Position numbers and translations under genes: made by a program | Assembly (NCBI GenBank): GCA_044233745.1 | Contig: JBIIJN010000022.1 | Location: forward strand, 1 to 33,174 | DNA length: 33,174 bases | Source of the DNA: UBA6165 sp044233745 | Lineage (GTDB): Bacteria; Bacteroidota; Bacteroidia; Flavobacteriales_D; Crocinitomicaceae | Direction of reading: 5' to 3' | Shown here: positions 1 through 7,567 of the stretch, piece by piece | Layout: the number at the start of each line of letters is the position of its first letter | How positions within the stretch are numbered: the first letter of the stretch is position 1 | Notes under the pieces: model-generated | What the model was told of the DNA's origin: nothing | Databases searched by the model: none | The model's input: the letters and a program-made list of their open reading frames with translations, nothing else

Positions 1-460
1 TATATCCCCTTGGCACCCACTGTCGGTCCATCATTTTAGAAGTAATCGGACGTTTGGTGCGCGTGCCCTTGCTGTCACTTTTGCGCTTTTTCGGGTCTTC
101 TCCCAACTCTTGATTCAAATCGTAACTGATTCGTTTGTAGCCAATTCCCATCAAGGACCACAATTTCAAACCATAGTAGGGACTCGATGAATACACCACA
201 GGCAACTTCAGATTCCCCGATTCTGTTTGCGCCGGACGCGTCACAAAAACATGCATGCGGTCGGGTTTGCCATCGCGGTCGGAATCAAAATCCGTCTCCA
301 CCCAAAGCTCTTCTTCAATCCACGTTTTTTTGTCGCTAAACGCCCGCACGATTTGCGCTTGGCCTTTACGGAAAACGGGTTGTGGGGAGTTGTCTTGGGC
401 ATGACTCGTATTCATGCATATGCTGCACAAAACAATTACAACTAGAGCGATTTTTCTCAT
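1..460 (-). CDS. Secreted Xaa-Pro dipeptidyl-peptidase-like S15 hydrolase, N-terminal part
   Basis: The first about 153 residues of a protein that runs off the left edge of the window. It opens with a signal peptide (MRKIALVVIVLCSICMNTSHA, with cleavage likely after the Ala before QDN), so export to the periplasm or beyond is expected. The mature start contains the block ETDFDSDRDGKPDRMHVFV followed by a P-V-V-Y-x-S-S-P-Y segment. That pattern is typical of the start of the S15 alpha/beta-hydrolase domain of PepX-type peptidases, which remove Xaa-Pro dipeptides. The catalytic Ser, Asp and His lie outside the window, so activity cannot be judged. The gene is divergent from mutA across about 94 bp. 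The start at 460 is the only ATG that leaves a complete signal peptide. A different S15 esterase or acylase is possible. Confidence 0.75.
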   Translation of the reverse strand, partial: MRKIALVVIVLCSICMNTSHAQDNSPQPVFRKGQAQIVRAFSDKKTWIEEELWVETDFDSDRDGKPDRMHVFVTRPAQTESGNLKLPVVYSSSPYYGLKLWSLMGIGYKRISYDLNQELGEDPKKRKSDSKGTRTKRPITSKMMDRQWVPRGY

Positions 461-491
461 ATAGGCAACTAGGAACTTAAAAATTCAGGTG

Positions 492-499
492 TAAAAATA
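492..499 (-). promoter_or_regulatory. Possible -7 box for the S15 peptidase gene
   Basis: On the minus strand this reads TATTTTTA, one base from the Bacteroidota -7 consensus TAnnTTTG, and lies 31 bp upstream of the ATG at 460. No clear TTTG lies 19-21 bp further upstream, so the assignment is weak. Confidence 0.25.
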
Positions 500-542
500 C
501 GTGTTTTTTATTCATGTTTTCGCCACTTCAATTTCAATTCGC

Positions 543-550
543 TACTTTTA
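543..550 (+). promoter_or_regulatory. Possible -7 box of mutAB, very close to the start codon
   Basis: TACTTTTA matches TAnnTTTG except for the last base and ends only four bases before the ATG at 555. A transcript begun here would start at or next to the start codon and so be nearly leaderless. An imperfect TTTTCG at 517-522 could be the upstream element. The sequence CTAnT(T/C)TTAC recurs before the epimerase gene (5120-5129) and before sucC (11618-11627). Confidence 0.35.
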
Positions 551-554
551 CCCC

Positions 555-1883
555 ATGAATGATTTGAAGAATAACATCAGAAATATTTTCCCCGAAATTG
601 ATTCGGATAGCTGGCTCAATCAGTTGCAGAAAGACCTCAAGGGCGTAACAATTGAAGACAGTTTGCATTTTCACAACGAAATCGAAGGCATTGATTTTCA
701 GTCGCATTTTCATTGGAAAGAAGGCGAAACTTGTGCCTCAGCGCCCCTGACCAAAAAAGACAAAGCCGACAATTCTTGGGTGGTGCAACAGACTGTGGTT
801 GAGACAAATGCCAAAAAAGCCAACGAAATTGCGCTACAACTTTTGAATCAAGGTTGCACGGGAATTGGTTTTTCGCATTTGGACGATGCTGATGCGCGTT
901 ATCAAGACATACTGTTCGAATTTATCCATTCGGAATTTGAGGTGCACCACTTGTTGGATATGCCCAATATTTTGCGCCATTTGCCAAAAAATGCCAGCGC
1001 TACATTCAAGCAAGACCCGCTTTCTTTGGGGAAAAGTGCCGATTTGAAAGATTTTATCGACACGACCTTAGATTGGCACCATTTGCGTTGTTTTCAAATC
1101 GACAACCACCAATATGCTTCGGCAGGCGCGAACATCAAACAGCAGTTGGGGATTCTGTGTGCTCAGGTCAATTCCTACTTCAAAGTGTTGACCAACATCG
1201 GCGTTTCTGCTGAAGTTGTTGCGCAAAAACTCGAAGTGAATTTGGGCATCGGTTCCAACTATTTGTTTGAAATCGCCAAGTTCAGAGCTGCGCAGATTTT
1301 GTTGCGTCAAATCACCAAGGCATATGGCGTTTCTGTTGAACATCGCATTCGCATCAAAGCCACATCTTTGATGATAAACAAATCGCTGGAAGACCCCTAC
1401 ACCAATTTGCTCCGTTTGACCACCGAAGGCATGTCGGCAGTGCTTGGCGGCGCGGATATTTTGGAATTGCAACCCTACGATTTGTGGTCGGAAGTTGGTC
1501 CTTCGGCTTTTGCATATCGCATGTCGAACAACATTTCCAATTTGCTGATGGAAGAATCTTATTTCCAATATGTGCAAGATGCCGCGGCAGGTTCCTACAG
1601 CATCGAACACGCCACCAAATTGTTCGCCAAGAAGGGATATGAATTGTTCCAAACCATTGAAAAATTACATGGTTACAATGCTGCTTTGTTCACAGGATTC
1701 ATCGAAAATGAAATTCACAATACCGCCCAAAAACGCATCGCAGGCTTTGAAAGCGGCCTTACAAAATTGGTAGGCATCAATACCTTTCCGAACCCAGAAA
1801 AAAGCGCGTTGACGTGGAAAATTCCAACAGCCGCTTTCCCGCATTTAGTACTAGAATCTGCAAAGAAAGGAGTAAACGCATGA
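555..1883 (+). CDS. mutA: Methylmalonyl-CoA mutase, small (beta) subunit
   Basis: A 442-residue non-catalytic partner of the B12-dependent methylmalonyl-CoA mutase, which interconverts (R)-methylmalonyl-CoA and succinyl-CoA and links propionate and odd-chain metabolism to the TCA cycle. The identification rests on a mutase TIM-barrel fold with segments such as LRLTTEGMSAVLGGADILEL and DAAAGSYSIE, and on its position directly before mutB. The protein ends after the barrel and lacks the degenerate B12-binding domain of the roughly 620-residue Propionibacterium subunit; short forms like this are usual in Bacteroidota. An in-frame ATG at 501 would add 18 residues, but they are rich in Phe, Tyr and Ser, unlike the family N-terminus, and overlap the putative promoter, so I chose 555. 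The stop overlaps the mutB ATG (ATGA), implying translational coupling. Confidence 0.93.
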   Translation: MNDLKNNIRNIFPEIDSDSWLNQLQKDLKGVTIEDSLHFHNEIEGIDFQSHFHWKEGETCASAPLTKKDKADNSWVVQQTVVETNAKKANEIALQLLNQGCTGIGFSHLDDADARYQDILFEFIHSEFEVHHLLDMPNILRHLPKNASATFKQDPLSLGKSADLKDFIDTTLDWHHLRCFQIDNHQYASAGANIKQQLGILCAQVNSYFKVLTNIGVSAEVVAQKLEVNLGIGSNYLFEIAKFRAAQILLRQITKAYGVSVEHRIRIKATSLMINKSLEDPYTNLLRLTTEGMSAVLGGADILELQPYDLWSEVGPSAFAYRMSNNISNLLMEESYFQYVQDAAAGSYSIEHATKLFAKKGYELFQTIEKLHGYNAALFTGFIENEIHNTAQKRIAGFESGLTKLVGINTFPNPEKSALTWKIPTAAFPHLVLESAKKGVNA

Positions 1884-4012
1884 ACCTAGATTTCACACAA
1901 ATACCTCTCGATTTTGAGCAAGTTCAACAAGAAGTAGCAGAGCAAAAAGCACTTTTTAAAACGGCAGAAAAAATCGAATTGCAAAATCGCTACGACCAAC
2001 AAGACGTTGCCGACACGATGCAAAAAGGCTACGTGAGTGGCGTCGCTCCGTTTTTGGGCGGCCCCTACTCTACCATGTACACCATCCGCCCATGGACGAT
2101 TCGCCAATACGCAGGATTTTCAACCGCAGAAGAATCGAATGCCTTTTATCGCAGAAATTTAGCTGCCGGACAAAAAGGTCTATCCGTGGCTTTTGATTTG
2201 GCAACGCATCGCGGCTACGACTCTGATCACCCACGTGTGAAAGGCGACGTTGGAAAAGCTGGTGTAGCCATCGATTCCATTTTGGACATGAAAATTTTGT
2301 TCGACCAAATTCCCTTGGATGAAATGTCGGTTTCCATGACCATGAACGGCGCTGTGATTCCGATTATGGCTTTTTACATTGTGGCTGCCGAAGAACAAGG
2401 CGTATCGAAAGACAAATTGAGCGGCACCATTCAAAACGATATTTTGAAAGAATTCATGGTGCGCAACACCTACATTTATCCGCCAACGCCATCCATGAAA
2501 ATCATCGCGGATATTTTTGAATACACGTCGAAGCAGATGCCCAAATTCAACTCGATTTCCATTTCGGGTTACCACATGCAAGAAGCGGGCGCCACCAATG
2601 ATATTGAGTTGGCCTACACCCTAGCCGATGGCATGGAATATTTGCGAAAAGGCATCGAAGCCGGCATTCCCGTTGATGATTTTGCGCCACGTTTATCCTT
2701 CTTTTGGGCCATTGGCATGAACCATTTTATGGAAATTGCGAAAATGCGTGCAGCGCGTGTGCTTTGGGCGAAGATTGTTTCTCAGTTCAACCCGAAAAGC
2801 ACGAAATCATTGGCATTGAGAACACATTGCCAAACATCTGGCTGGAGTTTGACCGAACAAGATCCGTTCAACAACGTGGCGCGTACTTGCATCGAAGCTT
2901 TGGGCGCAGCATTTGGCGGAACACAATCTTTGCACACCAACGCCTTAGATGAAGCCATCGCATTGCCAACAGACTTCAGTGCACGCATTGCCCGAAACAC
3001 GCAAATTTACTTGCAACAAGAAATCGGCATGACGCAGGTCATTGACCCTTGGGCGGGCTCTTATTACGTTGAAAAACTCACCAACGACCTCATCGAAAAA
3101 GCTTGGGCTTTGATTGAAGAAGTGGAAGAATTGGGCGGCATGACCAAAGCCATCGAAACCGGTGTGCCCAAAATGCGCATCGAGGAAGCAGCAGCCCGAA
3201 AACAAGCTAGAATTGACAGCAACCAAGACATCATTGTGGGTGTGAATCGCTACCAAAGCGACGATAAATTCGACTTGGACATCTTGGATGTGGACAACCA
3301 AAAAGTGCGTTTGTCGCAAATTGAGCGCATTCAAAAAATGAAGTCTGAACGCAACGAAGAAGCCGCACAGCAAGCCCTAACAAACATTGAAAACATAGCC
3401 CGAACAGGCAACGGCAACTTGCTTGAAGCCGCTGTGGAATGTGCGCGTTTGCGATGTACATTAGGAGAAATATCTACGGCGATGGAAAATGTGTTTGGTC
3501 GCTACGAAGCTAAAATCCGCTCCATATCAGGAGTTTATGCCCACGAAGCTATGAAAGATGAAGATTTTGAAAAAGCACGACAAATGTCGGACGAATTCGC
3601 CAAGCTCGAAGGCCGACGCCCGAGAATCATGGTCGCCAAAATGGGCCAAGATGGTCACGACCGCGGCGCCAAAATAATCGCCACGTCCTTTGCCGACATC
3701 GGTTTTGATGTGGATATTGGTCCCCTATTCCAAACCCCAGCCGAAGCCGCTCGCCAAGCCATTGAAAACGATGTGCATGTCTTGGGCGTTTCCTCACTCG
3801 CCGCAGGACACAAAACCCTCGTACCAGAACTCATCGCAGAATTGAAAAGTCTAGGCCGCGAAGATATCATGGTCATTGCCGGCGGTGTGATTCCGCAGCA
3901 GGATTACGATTTCTTGTTCAAAGCTGGAGTTTTTGGGGTTTATGGTCCCGGCACGAAAATTTCGAAGGCAGCGCAGGAGATCTTGGGATTGTTGATTGAG
4001 AGTTTAAGGTAG
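1880..4012 (+). CDS. mutB: Methylmalonyl-CoA mutase, large catalytic (alpha) subunit
   Basis: A 710-residue catalytic subunit that binds substrate and adenosylcobalamin in the cytoplasm. The N-terminal barrel carries the characteristic PWTIRQYAGFSTAEESN segment and the GAAFGGTQSLHTNALDEA block. The C-terminal B12 domain shows DGHDRG (Asp591, His593, Gly596), the lower axial His motif DxHxxG, followed by a conserved SLAAGHKTLVPEL segment and GGVIP. Length and motifs fit a complete enzyme. The ATG at 1880 overlaps the mutA stop by four bases and is preceded by an AAAGGAG Shine-Dalgarno-like run, which decides the start over an upstream in-frame ATG at 1814. The enzyme needs adenosylcobalamin, the same cofactor inferred for the MerR regulator at 26412, so the cell must make, import or adenosylate B12. 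Confidence 0.97.
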   Translation: MNLDFTQIPLDFEQVQQEVAEQKALFKTAEKIELQNRYDQQDVADTMQKGYVSGVAPFLGGPYSTMYTIRPWTIRQYAGFSTAEESNAFYRRNLAAGQKGLSVAFDLATHRGYDSDHPRVKGDVGKAGVAIDSILDMKILFDQIPLDEMSVSMTMNGAVIPIMAFYIVAAEEQGVSKDKLSGTIQNDILKEFMVRNTYIYPPTPSMKIIADIFEYTSKQMPKFNSISISGYHMQEAGATNDIELAYTLADGMEYLRKGIEAGIPVDDFAPRLSFFWAIGMNHFMEIAKMRAARVLWAKIVSQFNPKSTKSLALRTHCQTSGWSLTEQDPFNNVARTCIEALGAAFGGTQSLHTNALDEAIALPTDFSARIARNTQIYLQQEIGMTQVIDPWAGSYYVEKLTNDLIEKAWALIEEVEELGGMTKAIETGVPKMRIEEAAARKQARIDSNQDIIVGVNRYQSDDKFDLDILDVDNQKVRLSQIERIQKMKSERNEEAAQQALTNIENIARTGNGNLLEAAVECARLRCTLGEISTAMENVFGRYEAKIRSISGVYAHEAMKDEDFEKARQMSDEFAKLEGRRPRIMVAKMGQDGHDRGAKIIATSFADIGFDVDIGPLFQTPAEAARQAIENDVHVLGVSSLAAGHKTLVPELIAELKSLGREDIMVIAGGVIPQQDYDFLFKAGVFGVYGPGTKISKAAQEILGLLIESLR

Positions 4013-4031
4013 AATTTGAAGTATTTACGTT

Positions 4032-5039
4032 ATGAAGCTCGACAAAATGGAAAACAACTCCAACTTTATCATCTTCAAAACCGATGACGAGCAAATCGCT
4101 GTGGATGTTCGTTTTGAAGATGAAAGCATTTGGCTCACACAAGACCAGATTGCTTCACTTTATGGCGTAGAACGTCCAGGAATTACACAGCACATAAAAA
4201 AGATTTTTGCAGAAGGGGAATTACAGGAAAATTCAGTTAGTAAGAAATTCTTACGAACTGCATCGGATGGTAAAAACTACGACACCAAGCACTATAACTT
4301 GGATATGATAATTTCCTTGGGTTATCGAGTAAACTCAAAAATCGCAACCCAATTCCGAATTTGGGCAACCAAGCGCCTGAACGAATATATCCGCAAGGGT
4401 TTCACCATGGACGATGAGCGACTAAAAAACCTTGGCGGTGGTGGGTATTGGAAAGAACTGTTGCAACGCATCAGGGACATTCGTGCATCGGAGAAAGTTT
4501 TCTATCGTCAAGTTCTAGACATTTACGCCACGAGCATTGACTACGACCCAAAAGCCGAAGTTTCCATTGCGTTTTTTAAGAAAGTCCAAAACAAAATTCA
4601 CTATGCTGTGCACGGACAAACCGCTGCTGAAGTTATTTATAATCGTGCCGATGCCGAAAAGGAATTTATGGGCTTGATGATTTTTACAGGTAATCGACCA
4701 TACATGAAAGATATAGTTGTTGCAAAGAATTACCTGAATGAAAAAGAGTTGCGGGCATTGGGACAAATAGTTTCTGGTTACCTTGACTTTGCAGAACGCC
4801 AAGCGGAACGGGGACAAACCATGACGATGCAAGATTGGGCTTCGCACTTGGATCGCATTTTAACCATGAGCGGAGAAAATCTGCTGATGGATGCAGGAAA
4901 AATAAGCCACGAGCAAGCAATAGAAAAAGCTACAGACGAATACAAAAAGTATCAACAAAAAACATTGAGCGAGGCAGAAAAAAATTATCTAGAGACTTTG
5001 AAAATGATTGAGCAGAAGGCGAAGAAGACTGATAAGTAA
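4032..5039 (+). CDS. RhuM-family protein (virulence/phage-associated family)
   Basis: A 335-residue protein (330 if the ATG at 4047 is used). It resembles the RhuM family: an N-terminal region with IAVDVRFEDESIWLTQDQIASLYG, then a helix-turn-helix-like stretch (Gly-Val-Glu-Arg-Pro-Gly-Ile-Thr-Gln-His-Ile) and a middle part with YNLDMIISLGYRVNSKIATQF. RhuM proteins were named from Salmonella SPI-3 and occur widely next to mobile or restriction-modification genes; their biochemical role is not established. The N-terminal half is KilA-N/antirepressor-like in feel, which suggests DNA binding but does not prove it. No signal peptide or membrane segment is visible, so it should be cytoplasmic. It sits alone between core metabolic genes without a visible integrase, repeat or partner gene. 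It may be transcribed from its own promoter or by read-through from mutB, 19 bp upstream. Confidence 0.8.
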   Translation: MKLDKMENNSNFIIFKTDDEQIAVDVRFEDESIWLTQDQIASLYGVERPGITQHIKKIFAEGELQENSVSKKFLRTASDGKNYDTKHYNLDMIISLGYRVNSKIATQFRIWATKRLNEYIRKGFTMDDERLKNLGGGGYWKELLQRIRDIRASEKVFYRQVLDIYATSIDYDPKAEVSIAFFKKVQNKIHYAVHGQTAAEVIYNRADAEKEFMGLMIFTGNRPYMKDIVVAKNYLNEKELRALGQIVSGYLDFAERQAERGQTMTMQDWASHLDRILTMSGENLLMDAGKISHEQAIEKATDEYKKYQQKTLSEAEKNYLETLKMIEQKAKKTDK

Positions 5040-5119
5040 AACTTTCAAGGATTATAATCACTCAAAAATCCTACTTAAAAGAAATTCGCCTGAAAAAAGT
5101 ACGATTCGAGTAATTTTTC

Positions 5120-5129
5120 CTAATCTTAC
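5120..5129 (+). promoter_or_regulatory. Possible -7 box of the epimerase operon
   Basis: CTAATCTTAC, nearly the same as the sequence before sucC (CTAATTTTAC) and close to that before mutA (CTACTTTTAC). It lies 13 bases before the ATG at 5143, which supports that ATG over an upstream in-frame one at 5008 inside the RhuM gene. No convincing -33 element was found. Confidence 0.3.
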
Positions 5130-5142
5130 GAAAACAAATTTT

Positions 5143-6126
5143 ATGATTCTAGTAACGGGTAGCTCGGGACACATCGGCAATGTTTTGGTTCGGCAGTTGG
5201 TTGAACAAGGCAAAGCGGTTCGCATTTTAACGAAAGATGGCAAAAAACCTGAGTGGTTGGCGCATTTGGAATTGGATGTGGTTCAGGGCGATTTGAATGA
5301 TGAAGCCGCTGTTCATAAAGCTGTTGAGGGCACGGAAGTTGTTTTTCATTTGGCTGGAATCATTTCAATTTCGTCTTTTGATTCTAAAGAATTGACCGAA
5401 ATCAATGTAAAGGGTACCGAACATGTGGTAAACGCCTGTTTGGCTCATGGCGTGCGCAGAATGGTTTATACGAGTTCGGTGCATGCCCTGCCCGAAGGCA
5501 AAAAGGGAGTAGCCATTACGGAAGACAGCGATTTTGATGGACGCGATTTGTTTGGCGCTTATGCCCGAACCAAAGCTGCGGCGACAAAAAAAGTACTCGA
5601 TGGAGTTGAAAAAGGCTTGGATGCCGTGATTTGTTTTCCCTCGGGTGTGATGGGTCCCTACGATTATCGAGGATCAGAGGCTGGTCGTTTGATTCGCGAT
5701 TATGCCACCAACAAATTGCCAGTTTATATCGATGGCGAATACAATTTTGTTGACGTGCGAGATGTGGTGGATGGCTTGCTTTTGGCTTTGGAAAAAGGCA
5801 GAACGGGAGAAGGTTATATTTTAGCCGGCGAACGCATGACTTTGTCTGAATTCTTTGCCATTTTATCGAGCTACGAAGCCAAAATGAAACCGCCGAAAAT
5901 CAAAATCCCCTTGCCTATTGCCATTGGTTCGGCTTGGGTGGTAGAAAGCTTTTGCCGAATCATCAAAGCAAAACCTATGTTTACGGTTTATGCCATTAAA
6001 GTTTTGCAGTCCAATTGCGAAATTTCCAGCGACAAAGCCCGAAATGAATTGGGTTACACCTCACGCTCGATGCGAGAAAGCATTGCAGATGGTCTCAACT
6101 GGCTCAAAGAAAACAAGAAAATCTGA
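5143..6126 (+). CDS. NAD(P)-dependent epimerase/dehydratase (extended SDR)
   Basis: A 327-residue extended short-chain dehydrogenase. The Rossmann nucleotide-binding motif TGSSGHIG is at residues 5-12, and the catalytic YxxxK is Tyr140-Ala-Arg-Thr-Lys144 with Ser112 as the likely third residue. The pattern around VFHLAGIISI and VYTSSVHALP resembles dihydroflavonol-4-reductase and 3-beta-hydroxysteroid-dehydrogenase-like proteins that reduce carbonyls or oxidise alcohols on lipophilic or sugar substrates. The real substrate cannot be told from sequence. A run of hydrophobic residues near 270-290 is short and probably not a membrane anchor. A longer reading frame opens at 5008 but its extra residues overlap RhuM and are not SDR-like. 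The stop overlaps the next SDR gene's start (TGATG), so the two are probably co-translated. Confidence 0.85.
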   Translation: MILVTGSSGHIGNVLVRQLVEQGKAVRILTKDGKKPEWLAHLELDVVQGDLNDEAAVHKAVEGTEVVFHLAGIISISSFDSKELTEINVKGTEHVVNACLAHGVRRMVYTSSVHALPEGKKGVAITEDSDFDGRDLFGAYARTKAAATKKVLDGVEKGLDAVICFPSGVMGPYDYRGSEAGRLIRDYATNKLPVYIDGEYNFVDVRDVVDGLLLALEKGRTGEGYILAGERMTLSEFFAILSSYEAKMKPPKIKIPLPIAIGSAWVVESFCRIIKAKPMFTVYAIKVLQSNCEISSDKARNELGYTSRSMRESIADGLNWLKENKKI

Positions 6127-7088
6127 TGAAAAAAGTACTGGTCATTGGCGGGCAAGGATTTATTGGATTCCACCTGATTCATATTTTGAAACAGCGTAAT
6201 TATGAGGTTGTCATTGCCAGTAGAAAACTTCAGCACAATACCGAATTTCATGGTTTTCCCATCATTCATTTTGACCTGGCTCATTTTTCTGATGAAGCGA
6301 TTTTATCTGTTCTGAAAGATTTTCAAGTCGTGGTTTTTGGTGGTGGCGCCGATGATAGAACGATGCCCAAAGAAGACCCCAAAACTTTTTTTTATCGGGA
6401 AAATGTTGTGCCTTGCGTTAAACTTGCCACGCTTGGAAAGCAAGTTCAATTGGAAAAACTCGTCATTCTCGGCTCCTATTTCACGTATTTCAATCGTATG
6501 AAACCAGAATGGAAAATGGCTGAACGACATCCTTACGTGCGCAGTCGTGTGCTACAACAAGAGGAAACACTTCACGCCGCTGACAACCAAGTGAAAGTTG
6601 AAATTTTGGAATTGCCCTACATTTTTGGAGCAGCGCCCAACATGATTCCGCTTTGGAAACCTTTGGTAAAATACATCAACGCAACGCCATGGGTATTCTA
6701 CACACGAGGTGGCACAGCGATGATTGGTGTTGAAGAAGTTGCCAGAGCCATTGTTGGCGCAATTGAGTACCAAGGGTCCAACTCAATTTGGCAAATTGGC
6801 GCAGAAAATCACACTTGGTCAGGAATGATTACTATGTTTGGTGCTGCCTTGGGTAAAAAACGAAAAACAGTCATCCTACCAACGACGCTCGTTCGATTCT
6901 TTTCGTGGCTCACCCGTTTGATTTTCAAAATCACTGGAAAAAAATCCGGTTTGGATATTTATCATTTCATTTCGACCCAAACAGAACAAACGTATCTCGA
7001 CTCAACTGCGTCTATGCGGGAACTCCAGTACGGCCAAGGCGATTTGAAAAAATCTATCGAAGAAACTGTTCGAGCTTCGGGGTGTTAG
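6126..7088 (+). CDS. NAD-dependent epimerase/dehydratase-like protein with altered active site
   Basis: A 320-residue extended SDR-like protein. GGQGFIG at residues 8-14 is an intact glycine-rich nucleotide-binding loop, and LVILGSYFTYF around Ser117 occupies the position of the catalytic Ser strand. The YxxxK motif appears as Tyr137-Val-Arg-Ser-Arg141, with Arg in place of the catalytic Lys. Either Arg does the job or the protein binds NAD(P) without classic SDR chemistry. It shares one base with the preceding SDR gene, so a linked or heteromeric role is plausible. A basic, hydrophobic stretch near residues 255-275 (FFSWLTRLIFKITGKK) could rest on a membrane. The substrate is unknown. Confidence 0.8.
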   Translation: MKKVLVIGGQGFIGFHLIHILKQRNYEVVIASRKLQHNTEFHGFPIIHFDLAHFSDEAILSVLKDFQVVVFGGGADDRTMPKEDPKTFFYRENVVPCVKLATLGKQVQLEKLVILGSYFTYFNRMKPEWKMAERHPYVRSRVLQQEETLHAADNQVKVEILELPYIFGAAPNMIPLWKPLVKYINATPWVFYTRGGTAMIGVEEVARAIVGAIEYQGSNSIWQIGAENHTWSGMITMFGAALGKKRKTVILPTTLVRFFSWLTRLIFKITGKKSGLDIYHFISTQTEQTYLDSTASMRELQYGQGDLKKSIEETVRASGC

Positions 7089-7103
7089 ATAGGCGTGTAA
7101 CAA

Positions 7104-7136
7104 AAAAGGCCTTCTTCATTACAAAGAAAGCCTTTT
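7104..7136. terminator. Bidirectional hairpin terminator between convergent genes
   Basis: Arms AAAAGGCCTTCTT (7104-7116) and AAGAAAGCCTTTT (7124-7136) pair over 13 bp with one mismatch around a 7-base loop. The stem is followed by T6 on the minus strand and T4 on the plus strand. It serves the epimerase operon and the small secreted gene at 7156. Confidence 0.8.
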
Positions 7137-7155
7137 CAAACAATTGATTTATAGA

Positions 7156-7557
7156 CTAATCCTTAATCTTTTTGATGGTAATTGTACCTTGACCACATTT
7201 GCCCGCGTCGTAATTGCAGGTGTATGTGTCTTCGGTATAGTCAGTAATTACAGTTTTGATTTTAGAATTTTTTCGTGAGCATTTTCCAGCCTTCATGTTT
7301 TCCAATTTCTTTTGAATCAACACGTAACTGTAGTCATCGAGCCAAACGATTTTCATATAAACTTTGGCTTGACCTCCGTTCATAACTTCAATTTGCATGT
7401 CTTTGGTGCGATGAATCACGGCCTCGCTCTCCATTCCCACATAAACAAAAGTACCCGTTTCAAAAAGTTGTCTAGGTGTTTTGTCTGGTTTGCTAGAAAT
7501 AGCTGACAAATTCGCAAAAAGCGAAAAAATCAAAGAAAAACTAATGGCGCTCAGCAT
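7156..7557 (-). CDS. Small secreted protein of unknown function
   Basis: A 133-residue protein with an N-terminal hydrophobic signal sequence (residues 1-22) and no lipobox Cys. The mature part (ETGTFVYVGMESEAVIHRTKD, then W-L-D-D-Y-S-Y-V-L, then GTITIKKIKD) looks like a compact beta-rich fold. It recalls small flavobacterial secreted proteins of the pattern TGxF...R....WxxDCxYxL...G, which databases often mislabel as DNA topoisomerase IV; there is no topoisomerase feature here. Three Cys residues lie in the C-terminal half. The gene follows the immunophilin gene by 10 bp on the same strand and is probably co-transcribed with it, ending at the hairpin 7104-7136. The function is unknown. Confidence 0.7.
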   Translation of the reverse strand: MLSAISFSLIFSLFANLSAISSKPDKTPRQLFETGTFVYVGMESEAVIHRTKDMQIEVMNGGQAKVYMKIVWLDDYSYVLIQKKLENMKAGKCSRKNSKIKTVITDYTEDTYTCNYDAGKCGQGTITIKKIKD

Positions 7558-7567
7558 GGTTTACAAA

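Noticed and set aside
1068..1652. A 194-codon open frame antisense to mutA
   Set aside because: It lies wholly inside mutA, has no promoter, and its peptide resembles no protein family; it reflects the base composition of the mutA coding strand.
7156..7557. DNA topoisomerase IV-like name for the small secreted protein
   Set aside because: The protein has a signal sequence, 133 residues and no topoisomerase motif; the name is a database habit for similar small proteins.
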